From assembly GCF_036173125.1 (NCBI RefSeq), contig NZ_CP108054.1, positions 9,245,501 through 9,309,500 of the forward strand: 64,000 nucleotides of DNA, written 5' to 3'. The notes under the pieces were generated by a model. The model ran no database searches and was not told the DNA's origin. It saw nothing but the letters and a program-made list of their open reading frames with translations. Shown here piece by piece: positions 16,824 to 24,025 of the stretch (position 1 is the first letter of the stretch; each line of letters opens with the position of its first letter). This stretch comes from Streptomyces sp. NBC_00286. Its GTDB lineage: Bacteria > Actinomycetota > Actinomycetes > Streptomycetales > Streptomycetaceae. The position numbers were made by a program, and so were the translations under genes.

Positions 16824-17090
16824 TCACGGGTGCGGATGCGCCGGTGCGTGGGTCGCGTCCTCGATCTCGTGGGCGGCCTTGCGGAGCAGACGTCGGGCCA
16901 TGTCGTTGAGTGCCCTGGCCGCGGCCAGTTCCTCGCCGACCTGGGCCTGTTCCGGGTCGCTGGGATTGCGCTTCGCGTGACCGTGGGTCGTCATCCGCGT
17001 GGTGTCCGGCAACCGCAGGGTCGCCGTCGCCTCGCTCTCGGTGTCGGACCGGTCGATGTCCAGGTCGATATGCCAGTTGAGGTGTGCCAT
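16824..17090 (-). CDS. DUF1876 family small protein
   Basis: A soluble protein of 88 residues matching the DUF1876 family, which is common in actinobacteria. The N terminus HLNWHIDLDIDRSDTESEAT, the LRLPDTTRMTTHGHAKRNP segment and the helical C terminus (GEELAAARALNDMARRLL) are family features. Its function is not established. The start is placed at the ATG at 17090, directly before the conserved AHLNW; a longer frame upstream is not family-like. It overlaps nothing and ends 6 bases from the convergent serine hydrolase stop. Confidence 0.8.
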   Translation of the reverse strand: MAHLNWHIDLDIDRSDTESEATATLRLPDTTRMTTHGHAKRNPSDPEQAQVGEELAAARALNDMARRLLRKAAHEIEDATHAPAHPHP

Positions 17091-17211
17091 GGTGCTCACC
17101 CCTTCGCCCGCCGGAGTTCCGTGCAGTGGCGACGAGTGCCCGGATCCCAGGGCCGTATGCGTCGGGGCCCGGCAGCATCGGCGTACGCCGCCTACGACGG
17201 GCACACGTACG

Positions 17212-17505
17212 TCAGGCGAGGGCGAAGTACCGCAGCCACACATAGGCGAGGGCGAACGCCACGGTGACCGCCGTGACGATCAGGCCGTACTTGGTGAACT
17301 GCCAGAAGGTGATGGGCTGGCGGTTGCGTTCCGCGATGCCCAGGACGACGACGTTGGCGGAGGCACCGATCGCGGTGGCGTTGCCGCCCAGGTCGGCCCC
17401 CAGGAGCGCGGGCAGCCGGTGCTGGGCCATCAGCCGTGCCGCCTCCAGCGCGTCGGTGTCCAGACCGACCGTCTCGTACTCCACTGCCAGGTCACGTGCC
17501 CGCAC
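17212..17505 (-). pseudogene. Fusion remnant: CBS-domain start joined to ArsB/NhaD-type antiporter end
   Basis: The frame begins [20 protein letters not shown] and continues [15 protein letters not shown], which is the start of a CBS domain. It then jumps, in frame, to [19 protein letters not shown] and a final transmembrane segment, which is the last part of an ArsB/NhaD-type ion transporter. The residues that should complete the CBS domain and the ~350 residues of transporter before its end are missing. Streptomyces often carry a CBS-domain gene next to such a transporter, so an internal deletion joining the two genes is the simplest explanation. Only ~100 residues remain. The start could also be a GTG at 17538. 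It follows the membrane gene at 17542 closely. Confidence 0.7.
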
Positions 17506-17541
17506 GATCGGCTCGTGTCTCCCGCTCGGTCGCCGCACTGT

Positions 17542-17955
17542 TCATTGTCGCTCCCGCCCCGGCGTGACGCGATGGTGGGCGCCGCGGGCGTGCACGATCC
17601 GCGCGAGGACCGTGCCGAGGAACGCGGCGGCCAACAGCAGAACGAGCCGGACGGCGTCGAGGTGCCCGTCCCAGCTGAGTTCACCGCGCGGCACGATGGC
17701 GAAGTGGTTGAGGAACAGCCAGCACACGAGGGCGATCCCGGGCGCCGCGCGGAAGCGAGCGGGCAGCCCGAGCAGCAGCGCGAGCCCGCACAATGCCCCC
17801 AGCGCCAGTGTCGGGCTGGACAGTCCGCCGACGGCACCGAGCACGGCCACCAGGAGACAGGATCCCGCGAAGGCCGCCATCCACACGAAGCCGGTCGACA
17901 CCGGCTCGGGCACGGGTCTGACCACGGGGGTCCGCAGCGGGTGCCACTCCACCAT
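17542..17955 (-). CDS. Small four-helix membrane protein, KdpD/DUF4118-like
   Basis: An integral membrane protein of 137 residues with four hydrophobic segments (near FVWMAAFAGSCLLVAVLGAV, LALGALCGLALLLGL, IALVCWLFLNHFAIV and VRLVLLLAAAFLGTVL). The arrangement resembles the four-helix DUF4118 membrane domain of KdpD-type sensors, but no kinase part follows. GAGGGG before the ATG at 17955 supports this start. It lies downstream of the TrkA/TrkH genes on the same strand, which hints at a link to potassium or ion homeostasis; that is inference. No catalytic residues are recognised. Confidence 0.6.
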   Translation of the reverse strand: MVEWHPLRTPVVRPVPEPVSTGFVWMAAFAGSCLLVAVLGAVGGLSSPTLALGALCGLALLLGLPARFRAAPGIALVCWLFLNHFAIVPRGELSWDGHLDAVRLVLLLAAAFLGTVLARIVHARGAHHRVTPGRERQ

Positions 17956-18105
17956 GACCGTTCCCCTCACTCATCGCCGTACTACCCGGTTGCCGCTGTC
18001 CCCTAGCAAGGCACGACCCGGCCGCGTTTGGCGACCGCCTCGGGCAAGGCTTGATGGGTCCCGTACGGCTCGTTGACGAGTTACGTACACCGAGCGCCGT
18101 CCGCC

Positions 18106-18846
18106 TCAGCTCAGTTCGGCGAAGGACTCCACCGCGTGGGTCTTGCCGGTGACGATGAGGACGTCGCCCTTCTGCACGACGGTGTCGGCAGTGGCGTACG
18201 TGAAACCCTCGCCGGGCCTCTTGATGCCGACGACCGTGACGCCGTACCTGGCGCGGACCTGGCTCTCGCCGAGCGGCATGCCGGTGGCGACCTGAGGGGC
18301 GATGGTCTTCACCAGGGCGTAGTCGTCGTCGAACTCGATGAAGTCCAGCATCCGGCCGGTGACCAGGTGGGCGACGCGCTCGCCCATCTCGTGCTCCGGC
18401 AGGACCACATGGTGCACACCGAGGCGCTCCAGGATCTGACCGTGCTGGCGGCTGATGGCCTTGGCCCACAGATTGGGCACCTCGGCCTCCAGCAGATTCG
18501 AGCTGACCAGGATGCTCGCCTCGATGTCCGTACCGATGGCGACGACGGCACTGGTGAACTCGTGGACACCGAGCTGATGCAGCGCTTCGGGGTCCGTGCA
18601 GTCGGCGACGGCGGCATGGGTGAGGCCGTCGCTGTACTTCTGCACCAGCCGGGCATTGGTGTCGATGCCGAGGACGTCCCAGCCGCGCCGCATCAGCTCG
18701 CCGGCCAGTGAGGATCCGAAGCGCCCCAGGCCGATGACGGCGACACGCTGGTCGGCGCCGGCGCCGGCGCCGGCGCCGGCGCGGGCGGGGGACTCGGCGC
18801 GGCGCTTGCGGCGCCGCTCACGCAGAGAGTGCAGGTGGTTAACCAA
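18106..18846 (-). CDS. trkA: TrkA-type potassium uptake regulatory protein (RCK)
   Basis: The cytoplasmic gating subunit of a Trk/Ktr potassium transporter. After a basic, alanine/glycine-rich N-terminal tail come an RCK_N Rossmann domain (RVAVIGLGRFGSSLAGEL, GIDTNARLVQ, GTDIEASI) and an RCK_C domain (GESQVRARYGVTVVGIKR, GDVLIVTGK). The TTG start at 18846 overlaps the trkH stop by 8 bases, which implies translational coupling and matches the joint function. Residues in the tail are encoded by a run of GCCGGC hexamers (18753-18783), a simple repeat likely to vary in length. Nucleotide (NAD/ATP) binding is expected for the family. Confidence 0.88.
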   Translation of the reverse strand: MVNHLHSLRERRRKRRAESPARAGAGAGAGADQRVAVIGLGRFGSSLAGELMRRGWDVLGIDTNARLVQKYSDGLTHAAVADCTDPEALHQLGVHEFTSAVVAIGTDIEASILVSSNLLEAEVPNLWAKAISRQHGQILERLGVHHVVLPEHEMGERVAHLVTGRMLDFIEFDDDYALVKTIAPQVATGMPLGESQVRARYGVTVVGIKRPGEGFTYATADTVVQKGDVLIVTGKTHAVESFAELS

Positions 18847-20218
18847 TGACGGGTCGCTCCTCGGGCAGTTCGTAGCGGCGGGTGCGCTCGCGCAGGGCGA
18901 GGGCCGAGACGAGGGTGATGGGGCCGAGGCGGCCGACGAACATCAGGCCGATCAGCAGCAGTTGACCGGTCGTCGGCAGATCGGCGGTGATGCCGGTGGA
19001 CAGGCCCACCGTGGCGAAGGCGGACACGACTTCGAACAGCACCGCCTCCAGACGCTCCTCGGTCATCGCGAGCAGGGCGAGCGTGGAGGCGATGACCAGG
19101 CCGATGCCCAGCAGCGCCACGGTCAGTGCCTGGCGCAGCACCTGCGGGGCCAGCCGGCGGCCCAGCACCACGGAGTGACTCTCGCCGCGCACCTCGGCGA
19201 CGATCGCGGCGAACAGGACGGCGAAGGTCGTGACCTTGATGCCGCCCGCGGTTCCGGCGCTGCCGCCGCCGATGAACATCAGTACGCAGGTCATCAGCAG
19301 CGTCGAGGCGTGCAGGGCGCTGATGTCGAGCGAGTTGAACCCGGCGGTGCGCGACATGGCCGAGTGGAAGAAGCCGTTGAGGATCTTGTGCCCCACTCCC
19401 TGCGGGCCGAGCGTCCCCGGGTTGGTCCACTCCAGCAGACACGTCAGTACGGTCCCCGTGAGCAGCAGGACAGCGGTCATGATCAGCGTCAGCCTGGTGT
19501 GCAGCGTCCAGTTGCGGCGCCCGGTCGTCCGGCGCCGGTTGCGGTGGCGCAGCAGCTCCAGCATGACGGGGAAGCCGATGCCGCCCAGGATCACGGCGAC
19601 GGCGATCGGCAGCGTGACCCAGGCGTCCTGCGCATAGCGGGTGAGGCTGTCGGCGTGCAGCCCGAACCCGGCGTTGTTGAACGCCGACACGGCATGGAAG
19701 TAGCCCAGGTACGCCGCCTCGCCGATGCCGTTGCCGTACCCGTAGCGGAAACGCAGCGCGAGGACGGCGCTCACCGCGAGCTCGACGATCAGGGTCGTAC
19801 CGGCGACGCCGATCAGCACCCGGCGTACGTCCCCGATGCCGAGGCTCTTCGTCTCGGCCTGCGCCGTCAGCTGCAGCCGCAGGCGCAGCCGGCCCGAGAC
19901 CAGCAGCGCCAGCAGCGAGGCCATCGTCATGATCCCGAAGCCGCCGACCTGGATCAGCGCGAGGATCACGCCCTCTCCGAAGCCGCTCCAGTACGTTCCC
20001 GTGTCGACCACCGCCAGACCGGTGACGCAGACCGCGGAGGTGGACGTGAACAACGCCGCCACGAAGCCCGTGGCGGAACCGTCCTCGGTGGCGACGGGCA
20101 GCGTCAGCAGCACCGCGCCGCCCAGCACCACGACGGCGAACGCCACCACGACCGCACGCGCGGGATGCGCCGCGAGCAGCGACGACCACGAGCGCACCCG
20201 CGTCAGCAGTCCCGCCAC
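18839..20218 (-). CDS. trkH: TrkH/KtrB-type potassium transporter
   Basis: The membrane pore subunit of a Trk/Ktr system that imports K+. The protein (459 residues from the start chosen) shows four M1-P-M2 repeats; the selectivity-filter segments are visible as SAVCVTGLAV, AFNNAGFGLH, SRTAGFNS and FATVGLSTG, each with the key glycine. A glycine-rich stretch (FIGGGSAGTAGGIKVTT) in repeat 3 is typical. I chose the GTG at 20218 because AAGGAA sits 7 bases before it; a TTG at 20260 would add 14 residues. Translation is coupled to trkA. No regulatory site such as a c-di-AMP riboswitch is visible upstream. Confidence 0.9.
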   Translation of the reverse strand: MAGLLTRVRSWSSLLAAHPARAVVVAFAVVVLGGAVLLTLPVATEDGSATGFVAALFTSTSAVCVTGLAVVDTGTYWSGFGEGVILALIQVGGFGIMTMASLLALLVSGRLRLRLQLTAQAETKSLGIGDVRRVLIGVAGTTLIVELAVSAVLALRFRYGYGNGIGEAAYLGYFHAVSAFNNAGFGLHADSLTRYAQDAWVTLPIAVAVILGGIGFPVMLELLRHRNRRRTTGRRNWTLHTRLTLIMTAVLLLTGTVLTCLLEWTNPGTLGPQGVGHKILNGFFHSAMSRTAGFNSLDISALHASTLLMTCVLMFIGGGSAGTAGGIKVTTFAVLFAAIVAEVRGESHSVVLGRRLAPQVLRQALTVALLGIGLVIASTLALLAMTEERLEAVLFEVVSAFATVGLSTGITADLPTTGQLLLIGLMFVGRLGPITLVSALALRERTRRYELPEERPVIG

Positions 20219-20495
20219 CGACCGTTCCTTCCCCGTACGACCCCGTATCGCCGGCGTCAAGCGCTCGTCAAAGGCTGGTCAAGATCCCGACCGCACACCT
20301 TACTTCTCCGCTGCGCGCAATAGTCCACACAGCCGCCGTCATCGTCCACAACGGTCGCCCTAGCATCGTGCACAGCCAGTCGCGCGGCTCACTCACGTAC
20401 GCGTACATCAGCTCTCCAAACCGTTCCTAGGGAGCGTCGCGGTGAGCGGCGGTGCCGGACAGGGCGTCCGCCGTGCCCCGTTCTGCTGCTAGTAG

Positions 20496-20684
20496 TGGCG
20501 CGGCAGCGAGGACAGCATCCAGAGCGTGGCCCGGGCGGTGGGTTTCACCGACCGGGCGTACTTCAGCCGGGTCTTCCGCAGGGTGACCGGCGTCGCGCCG
20601 CACGCCTACCGCACGGCCGGTCCCGCGGCCGGGCCTCAGCCGCGCGCTGCGGACGCGGGACTCATTGAGAAGGCCGGCTCATGA
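20496..20684 (+). pseudogene. AraC-family C-terminal HTH fragment
   Basis: An open stretch of 63 codons after a stop, with no plausible start, reads SIQSVARAVGFTDRAYFSRV and then FRRVTGVAPHAYR, the second helix-turn-helix of an AraC/XylS regulator. The first helix-turn-helix and the effector domain are missing upstream. A stop (TAG at 20493) directly precedes it. It is a 5'-truncated remnant lying before the aldo/keto reductase gene. Confidence 0.75.
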
Positions 20685-20783
20685 ATGCGTGCGGCTTCTT
20701 CTGTTGGACGGGCCATCTTCCCAGGCCCGATGCTTAAGGGGTCCTTGCACTGAAGTCACACGGGCACCACTGAAAGAGACACC

Positions 20784-21767
20784 ATGGAACAGCGGGAAAT
20801 CGGCAGGATCAACCAGCAGGTCTCCGTCGTCGGCCTCGGCACCTGGCAGCTGGGTGCCGACTGGGGCGAGGTCAAGGAGGAGGACGCGCTCGCCGTGCTG
20901 GACGCCGCCGTCGACAGCGGCGTGACCTTCTTCGACACCGCCGATGTGTACGGCGACGGGCGCAGCGAGCAGCTCATCGGCCGCTATCTGCGTGAACGCC
21001 CGGACGCGGATCTCTTCGTCGCCACGAAGATGGGCCGCCGCATGGCGCAGGAGCCGGAGAACTACACCCTCGACAACTTCCGTGCCTGGACCGACCGTTC
21101 GCGTACGAACCTGGGTGTGGACACCCTCGATCTCGTGCAACTGCACTGCCCGCCGACCCCCGTGTTCTCCTCCGACGCGGTCTTCGACGCCCTGGACACC
21201 CTCGTCGAGGAGCAGCGCATCGCCGCGTACGGCGTCAGCGTGGAGACCTGTGAGGAGGCGCTGACCGCGATCGCTCGACCCGGCACGGCCAGCGTCCAGA
21301 TCATCTTCAACGCCTTCCGGCTCAAGCCGCTTGAGGCGGTGCTCCCGGCCGCCGCCGAGGCGGGAGTCGGCATCATCGCGCGCGTGCCGCTGGCCTCCGG
21401 CCTGCTGTCCGGCAAGTACACCAAGGACACCGTCTTCCCCGCCGACGACCACCGCACGTACAACCGGCACGGCGAGTCCTTCGACCAGGGCGAGACGTTC
21501 TCCGGTGTCGACTACGAGTCCGGGCTCGAAGCGGCCGCGGAGTTCTCGGCCCTCGCGCCGGCGGGGGCGACGCCCGCGCAGACCGCGCTCCGCTGGATCA
21601 TCCAGCAGCCCGGCGTGACCTCGGTCATCCCCGGCGCCCGCTCTCCCGAGCAGGCCCGCGCGAACGCGGAGGCCGCCGCGCTGGCGCCGCTTCCGGACGC
21701 GACGCTCGACGCCGTACGGGAGTTGTACGACCGCAGCATCCGGGCCCAGGTCCACCACCGCTGGTAG
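20784..21767 (+). CDS. Aldo/keto reductase
   Basis: A soluble NADPH-dependent oxidoreductase of 327 residues with the (beta/alpha)8 AKR fold. The catalytic tetrad is complete: D51 and Y56 in FFDTADVYG, K82 in ATKMG, H121 in LVQLHCP. The C-terminal cofactor motif VIPGARSPEQARANAEA is also present. It belongs to the broad general-purpose reductases of the YhdN/Tas-like branch, whose substrates are usually unknown. It stands alone behind an AraC remnant, which may once have controlled it, and is followed by a strong terminator shared with the convergent methyltransferase. Confidence 0.92.
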   Translation: MEQREIGRINQQVSVVGLGTWQLGADWGEVKEEDALAVLDAAVDSGVTFFDTADVYGDGRSEQLIGRYLRERPDADLFVATKMGRRMAQEPENYTLDNFRAWTDRSRTNLGVDTLDLVQLHCPPTPVFSSDAVFDALDTLVEEQRIAAYGVSVETCEEALTAIARPGTASVQIIFNAFRLKPLEAVLPAAAEAGVGIIARVPLASGLLSGKYTKDTVFPADDHRTYNRHGESFDQGETFSGVDYESGLEAAAEFSALAPAGATPAQTALRWIIQQPGVTSVIPGARSPEQARANAEAAALAPLPDATLDAVRELYDRSIRAQVHHRW

Positions 21768-21776
21768 CGGCAGAAA

Positions 21777-21814
21777 GGGCGGTCAGCAGGAGTCTCCTCA
21801 CTGGCTGACCGCCC
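21777..21814. terminator. Bidirectional hairpin terminator
   Basis: GGGCGGTCAGC (21777-21787) and GCTGACCGCCC (21804-21814) pair perfectly over 11 bp with a 16-base loop. It lies between two convergent genes and serves either strand. Confidence 0.8.
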
Positions 21815-21835
21815 CGGCAGCCGTACCGGCGATGG

Positions 21836-22645
21836 CTACGGCTTGCGGCCCACCGCGCCGTAGGCGTCCACCGTCGAGGCCTCGGATTCCGGGCGCCACT
21901 CGGTGACCGGAACGACGCCGGGTTCGGCCAGTTCCAGACCGTCGAAGAACCCGGCGATCTCCTCCACGCTGCGTACGTAGTACGGAACGGCGCCGCTCTC
22001 GTTGTACGCGTTCGACGCGGCGATCATGCCCTCGCTGGTGGCGGTGCTGTCGCTGATGACCAGATAACTGCCGGACGGCAGACCGGCCATGAGGCGCGAG
22101 ACGAGATCCCGTGCCTGGTCGTAATCGGCCACATGGCCCAGGGTGTTGAGGATCATCAGGGCGACGGGCTGCGAGAGGTCCAGCGTGCTCGCCGCCGTCT
22201 TGAGGATCTCCTCGGGCTGGTAGAAGTCGGCGTCGATGTACGCCGTTTCGCCCTCGGGTGTGCTGGTGAGCAGGGCGCGGGCGTGGGCGAGGACCATGGG
22301 GTCGTTGTCGACGTACACGATCCTGGCGTCCGGGGCCACGCGCTGGGCCACCTCGTGGGTGTTGTCGGCGGTCGGTAGGCCGGTGCCGATGTCGAGGAAC
22401 TGCCGGACGCCCTGTTCGCCGGCCAGGTGCCGGACGGCGCGCCCGAGGAACTGGCGGCTCGTGCGCGCCACGTCCACAAGGCCGGGGAAGATCTCCTTGA
22501 TCTGGTCCCCGATCTCGCGGTCCACCTCGTAGTTGTCCTTGCCGCCCACGAAGTAGTTCCAGAAACGCGCGGAGTGCGGCTTGGTCGTGTCGATCCGGGC
22601 ACGTATCTCGGCAGCGGCGGCGAGCTGGGGGTCTTGATCGGACAC
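21836..22645 (-). CDS. DUF574 family S-adenosylmethionine methyltransferase
   Basis: A predicted SAM-dependent methyltransferase (Methyltransf_19/DUF574), a family greatly expanded in Streptomyces with mostly unknown substrates. It has 269 residues. Typical features: an N-terminal PHSARFWNYFVGGKDNYEVD segment, the SAM-binding FLDIGTGLPTADNTHEVAQ motif, YVDNDPMVL at the acidic end of beta-2 and DFYQPEEIL. The GTG at 22645 has AGGAGG eight bases upstream. It stands alone; the 31-bp perfect inverted repeat at 22793-22866 lies in the gap upstream, between this gene and the response-regulator gene. Confidence 0.88.
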   Translation of the reverse strand: MSDQDPQLAAAAEIRARIDTTKPHSARFWNYFVGGKDNYEVDREIGDQIKEIFPGLVDVARTSRQFLGRAVRHLAGEQGVRQFLDIGTGLPTADNTHEVAQRVAPDARIVYVDNDPMVLAHARALLTSTPEGETAYIDADFYQPEEILKTAASTLDLSQPVALMILNTLGHVADYDQARDLVSRLMAGLPSGSYLVISDSTATSEGMIAASNAYNESGAVPYYVRSVEEIAGFFDGLELAEPGVVPVTEWRPESEASTVDAYGAVGRKP

Positions 22646-22792
22646 GAAAATGCCTCCTGCACATCGGTGTTCGGTAACCGGACACAAACCTACTCGAATG
22701 ATCCGCTTTCCGCGCACGTCTTGGCAGGCGAACTCGGCCGCATCGTACGGCTTTTGACGAAGTGAGCGGCCGTCAGGGCGGGAGGGGCCGGG

Positions 22793-22866
22793 GTGGGGAG
22801 GCTGTTGCGCAGAATTGTGACACTTGGGGGGTCGAGTGTCACAATTCTGCGCAACAGCCTCCCCAC
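22793..22866. repeat. Perfect 31-bp inverted repeat with 12-base loop
   Basis: The left arm (22793-22823) begins GTGGGGAGGCTGTTGCGCAG and the right arm (22836-22866) is its exact reverse complement over all 31 bases; the loop is TTGGGGGGTCGA. The arms are less GC-rich than surrounding DNA. It lies 23 bases after the stop of the response-regulator gene and about 150 bases before the methyltransferase gene. It could act as a terminator, but such long perfect arms exceed normal terminator length. Confidence 0.9.
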
Positions 22867-22889
22867 TCCATGGCCTGTGGGGAGCGGTC

Positions 22890-23528
22890 TCAAATCCAAC
22901 CCTGTTGCCAGGCGTGGTGGGCCGCGGCGATGGGGGTCCCCCCGCGCGAGCGAAGCCGAGCGTGGGGGAGGGTGGGGGCTCCCAGCTTGGACATGGCGGC
23001 GGAGAGGTTGCGGACCGTGCCCGGAGCCAGATGGACCTCGGCGGCGATTTCAACGACCGAGGCGCCGGTACGGGCGGCGCGGAGGACCGCCAGTTCGCGA
23101 TCGGTGAGCGGGCAGTCGTCCTCGGTCAGCGCGGAGGCGGCGATGTCGGGGTCGACATAGCGACGTCCGGCGGCGATATCGCGGATGATCTCCGACAGCC
23201 GCGCCGCTGGTGTCGTCTTCGGCACGAAGCCCCGTACGCCGACGGTCAGGGCCCGGCGCAACACCGCTGGCCGCGCGTGCCGGGTGACCAGCACGATCCG
23301 GGTGGGCAGTTCGGCGGCCCGGATCTCTTCGGCGGCACGCAGGCCGTCGGTGGGCGGCATCTCGAGGTCGAGTACGGCGAGGTCGGGGCGGTGCTCATGG
23401 GCCAGCCGTACCGCATCGGTGGACGTGGCCGCCTCGGCGACCACGTCGAGGTCGCCCTCCAGTGCAAGCAGGGCGGCCAGGGCACTCCTGAGGAGCTCCT
23501 CATCGTCGGCGAGCAACAGCCGAATCAT
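22890..23528 (-). CDS. NarL/LuxR-type response regulator with palindrome-encoded insert
   Basis: A two-component response regulator of 212 residues. The receiver domain has the acidic pocket (LLLADDEELL), the phospho-acceptor aspartate in AVLDLEMPPTDG and the lysine in FVPKTT. The C-terminal LuxR helix-turn-helix reads LTDRELAVLRAARTGASVVE and continues EVHLAPGTVRNLSAAMSKLG. Residues 187-200, just after that helix, are encoded by a 42-bp palindromic element (22929-22970) and read LPHARLRSRGGTPI, after which the usual short helix resumes (AAAHHAWQQGW). Whether the protein still binds DNA is uncertain. No histidine kinase gene adjoins it, so it is an orphan here. The ATG at 23528 is chosen; a GTG one codon earlier is possible. 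Confidence 0.85.
   Translation of the reverse strand: MIRLLLADDEELLRSALAALLALEGDLDVVAEAATSTDAVRLAHEHRPDLAVLDLEMPPTDGLRAAEEIRAAELPTRIVLVTRHARPAVLRRALTVGVRGFVPKTTPAARLSEIIRDIAAGRRYVDPDIAASALTEDDCPLTDRELAVLRAARTGASVVEIAAEVHLAPGTVRNLSAAMSKLGAPTLPHARLRSRGGTPIAAAHHAWQQGWI
22929..22970 (-). repeat. 42-bp palindromic element inside response-regulator gene
   Basis: Read on the minus strand it begins CTCCCCCACGCTCGGCTTCG and ends GGGGGACCCCCATC, and is identical over 42 bases to the copy at 29674-29715. The ends pair with each other around a GCTTCGC-type tip. It supplies 14 in-frame codons. Confidence 0.85.
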
Positions 23529-23649
23529 CACGCCGTCCCCTTCGCGGAGTTGGTCGAGCGGGCCGGGGCGGCCGGGGCTGCTTGATGCGGCGTCATAGAC
23601 GTACTCGTCGCCGTCGAACTGCTCTTCCTGGTGTAGCCACGCCAAGGAA

Positions 23650-23796
23650 TCACACCAGCGCGGCACCCAACTCCTCGTATCCGGCCGCCAGTTGCCGCAG
23701 TGCACTGGCGGCCGACTGCGTGTCACCTGCGACGAGCCTGTCCTGCACGCTGCCGAGCAGCCGCGCCTGACGCTGCGCGACGTCAGAGGCGGGCAT
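23650..23796 (-). CDS. Possible 48-residue protein or gene remnant
   Basis: A short frame (ATG at 23796, stop at 23650) encoding SDVAQRQARLLGSVQDRLVA and QSAASALRQLAAGYEELGAAL. The codon pattern has strong G/C third positions and the peptide looks like an amphipathic helical pair, so it may be the end of a former larger gene. I do not recognise the family. It lies between the response regulator and the divergent exporter gene; the rest of the 500-bp gap (23529-24025) shows only the inverted repeat at 23907. Confidence 0.35.
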   Translation of the reverse strand: MPASDVAQRQARLLGSVQDRLVAGDTQSAASALRQLAAGYEELGAALV

Positions 23797-23906
23797 CTCA
23801 CTGTGTTTTCCCGCGCAACGCCCGCGCATTGCTCCTCTGTGCAGCAGGCGATCACGCCATGGGTGCCCCATCTCACGACAGCTGCGTGTCAACGGACTCG
23901 ATCCTC

Positions 23907-23930
23907 CGACTTTGTCGTCTGATAAAGTCG
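23907..23930. promoter_or_regulatory. Inverted repeat CGACTTT-N10-AAAGTCG before exporter gene
   Basis: Perfect 7-bp arms separated by 10 bases, about 96 bases before the MFS start. The position and spacing suit an operator for a repressor of the exporter, but no such regulator gene adjoins it. It could also fold as a weak hairpin. Confidence 0.4.
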
Positions 23931-24025
23931 AGCGAACTGAAGCTCGCCGCACCCCTGGCGTTCCGTGCACCCAGCCCTGCCCGCAGGGCCAGTGCGCGGC
24001 CCCCTTCGCGAAAGGACCCCAGCTC

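Noticed and set aside
20430..20492. Upstream part of the AraC gene before its helix-turn-helix fragment
   Set aside because: No AraC-like residues could be read in any frame before the stop at 20493, so only the C-terminal fragment is annotated.
22793..22866. Insertion-sequence end or transposase remnant
   Set aside because: No transposase coding remains and no target duplication is seen, so I list only the inverted repeat itself.
22690..22899. Small minus-strand frame spanning the 31-bp inverted repeat
   Set aside because: The peptide is dictated by the inverted repeat, lacks a ribosome site and matches no family.
23881..23940. tRNA-like sequence around CTCGATCCTCCGAC
   Set aside because: It resembles a T-arm only superficially; no acceptor stem, anticodon arm or D-arm could be paired.
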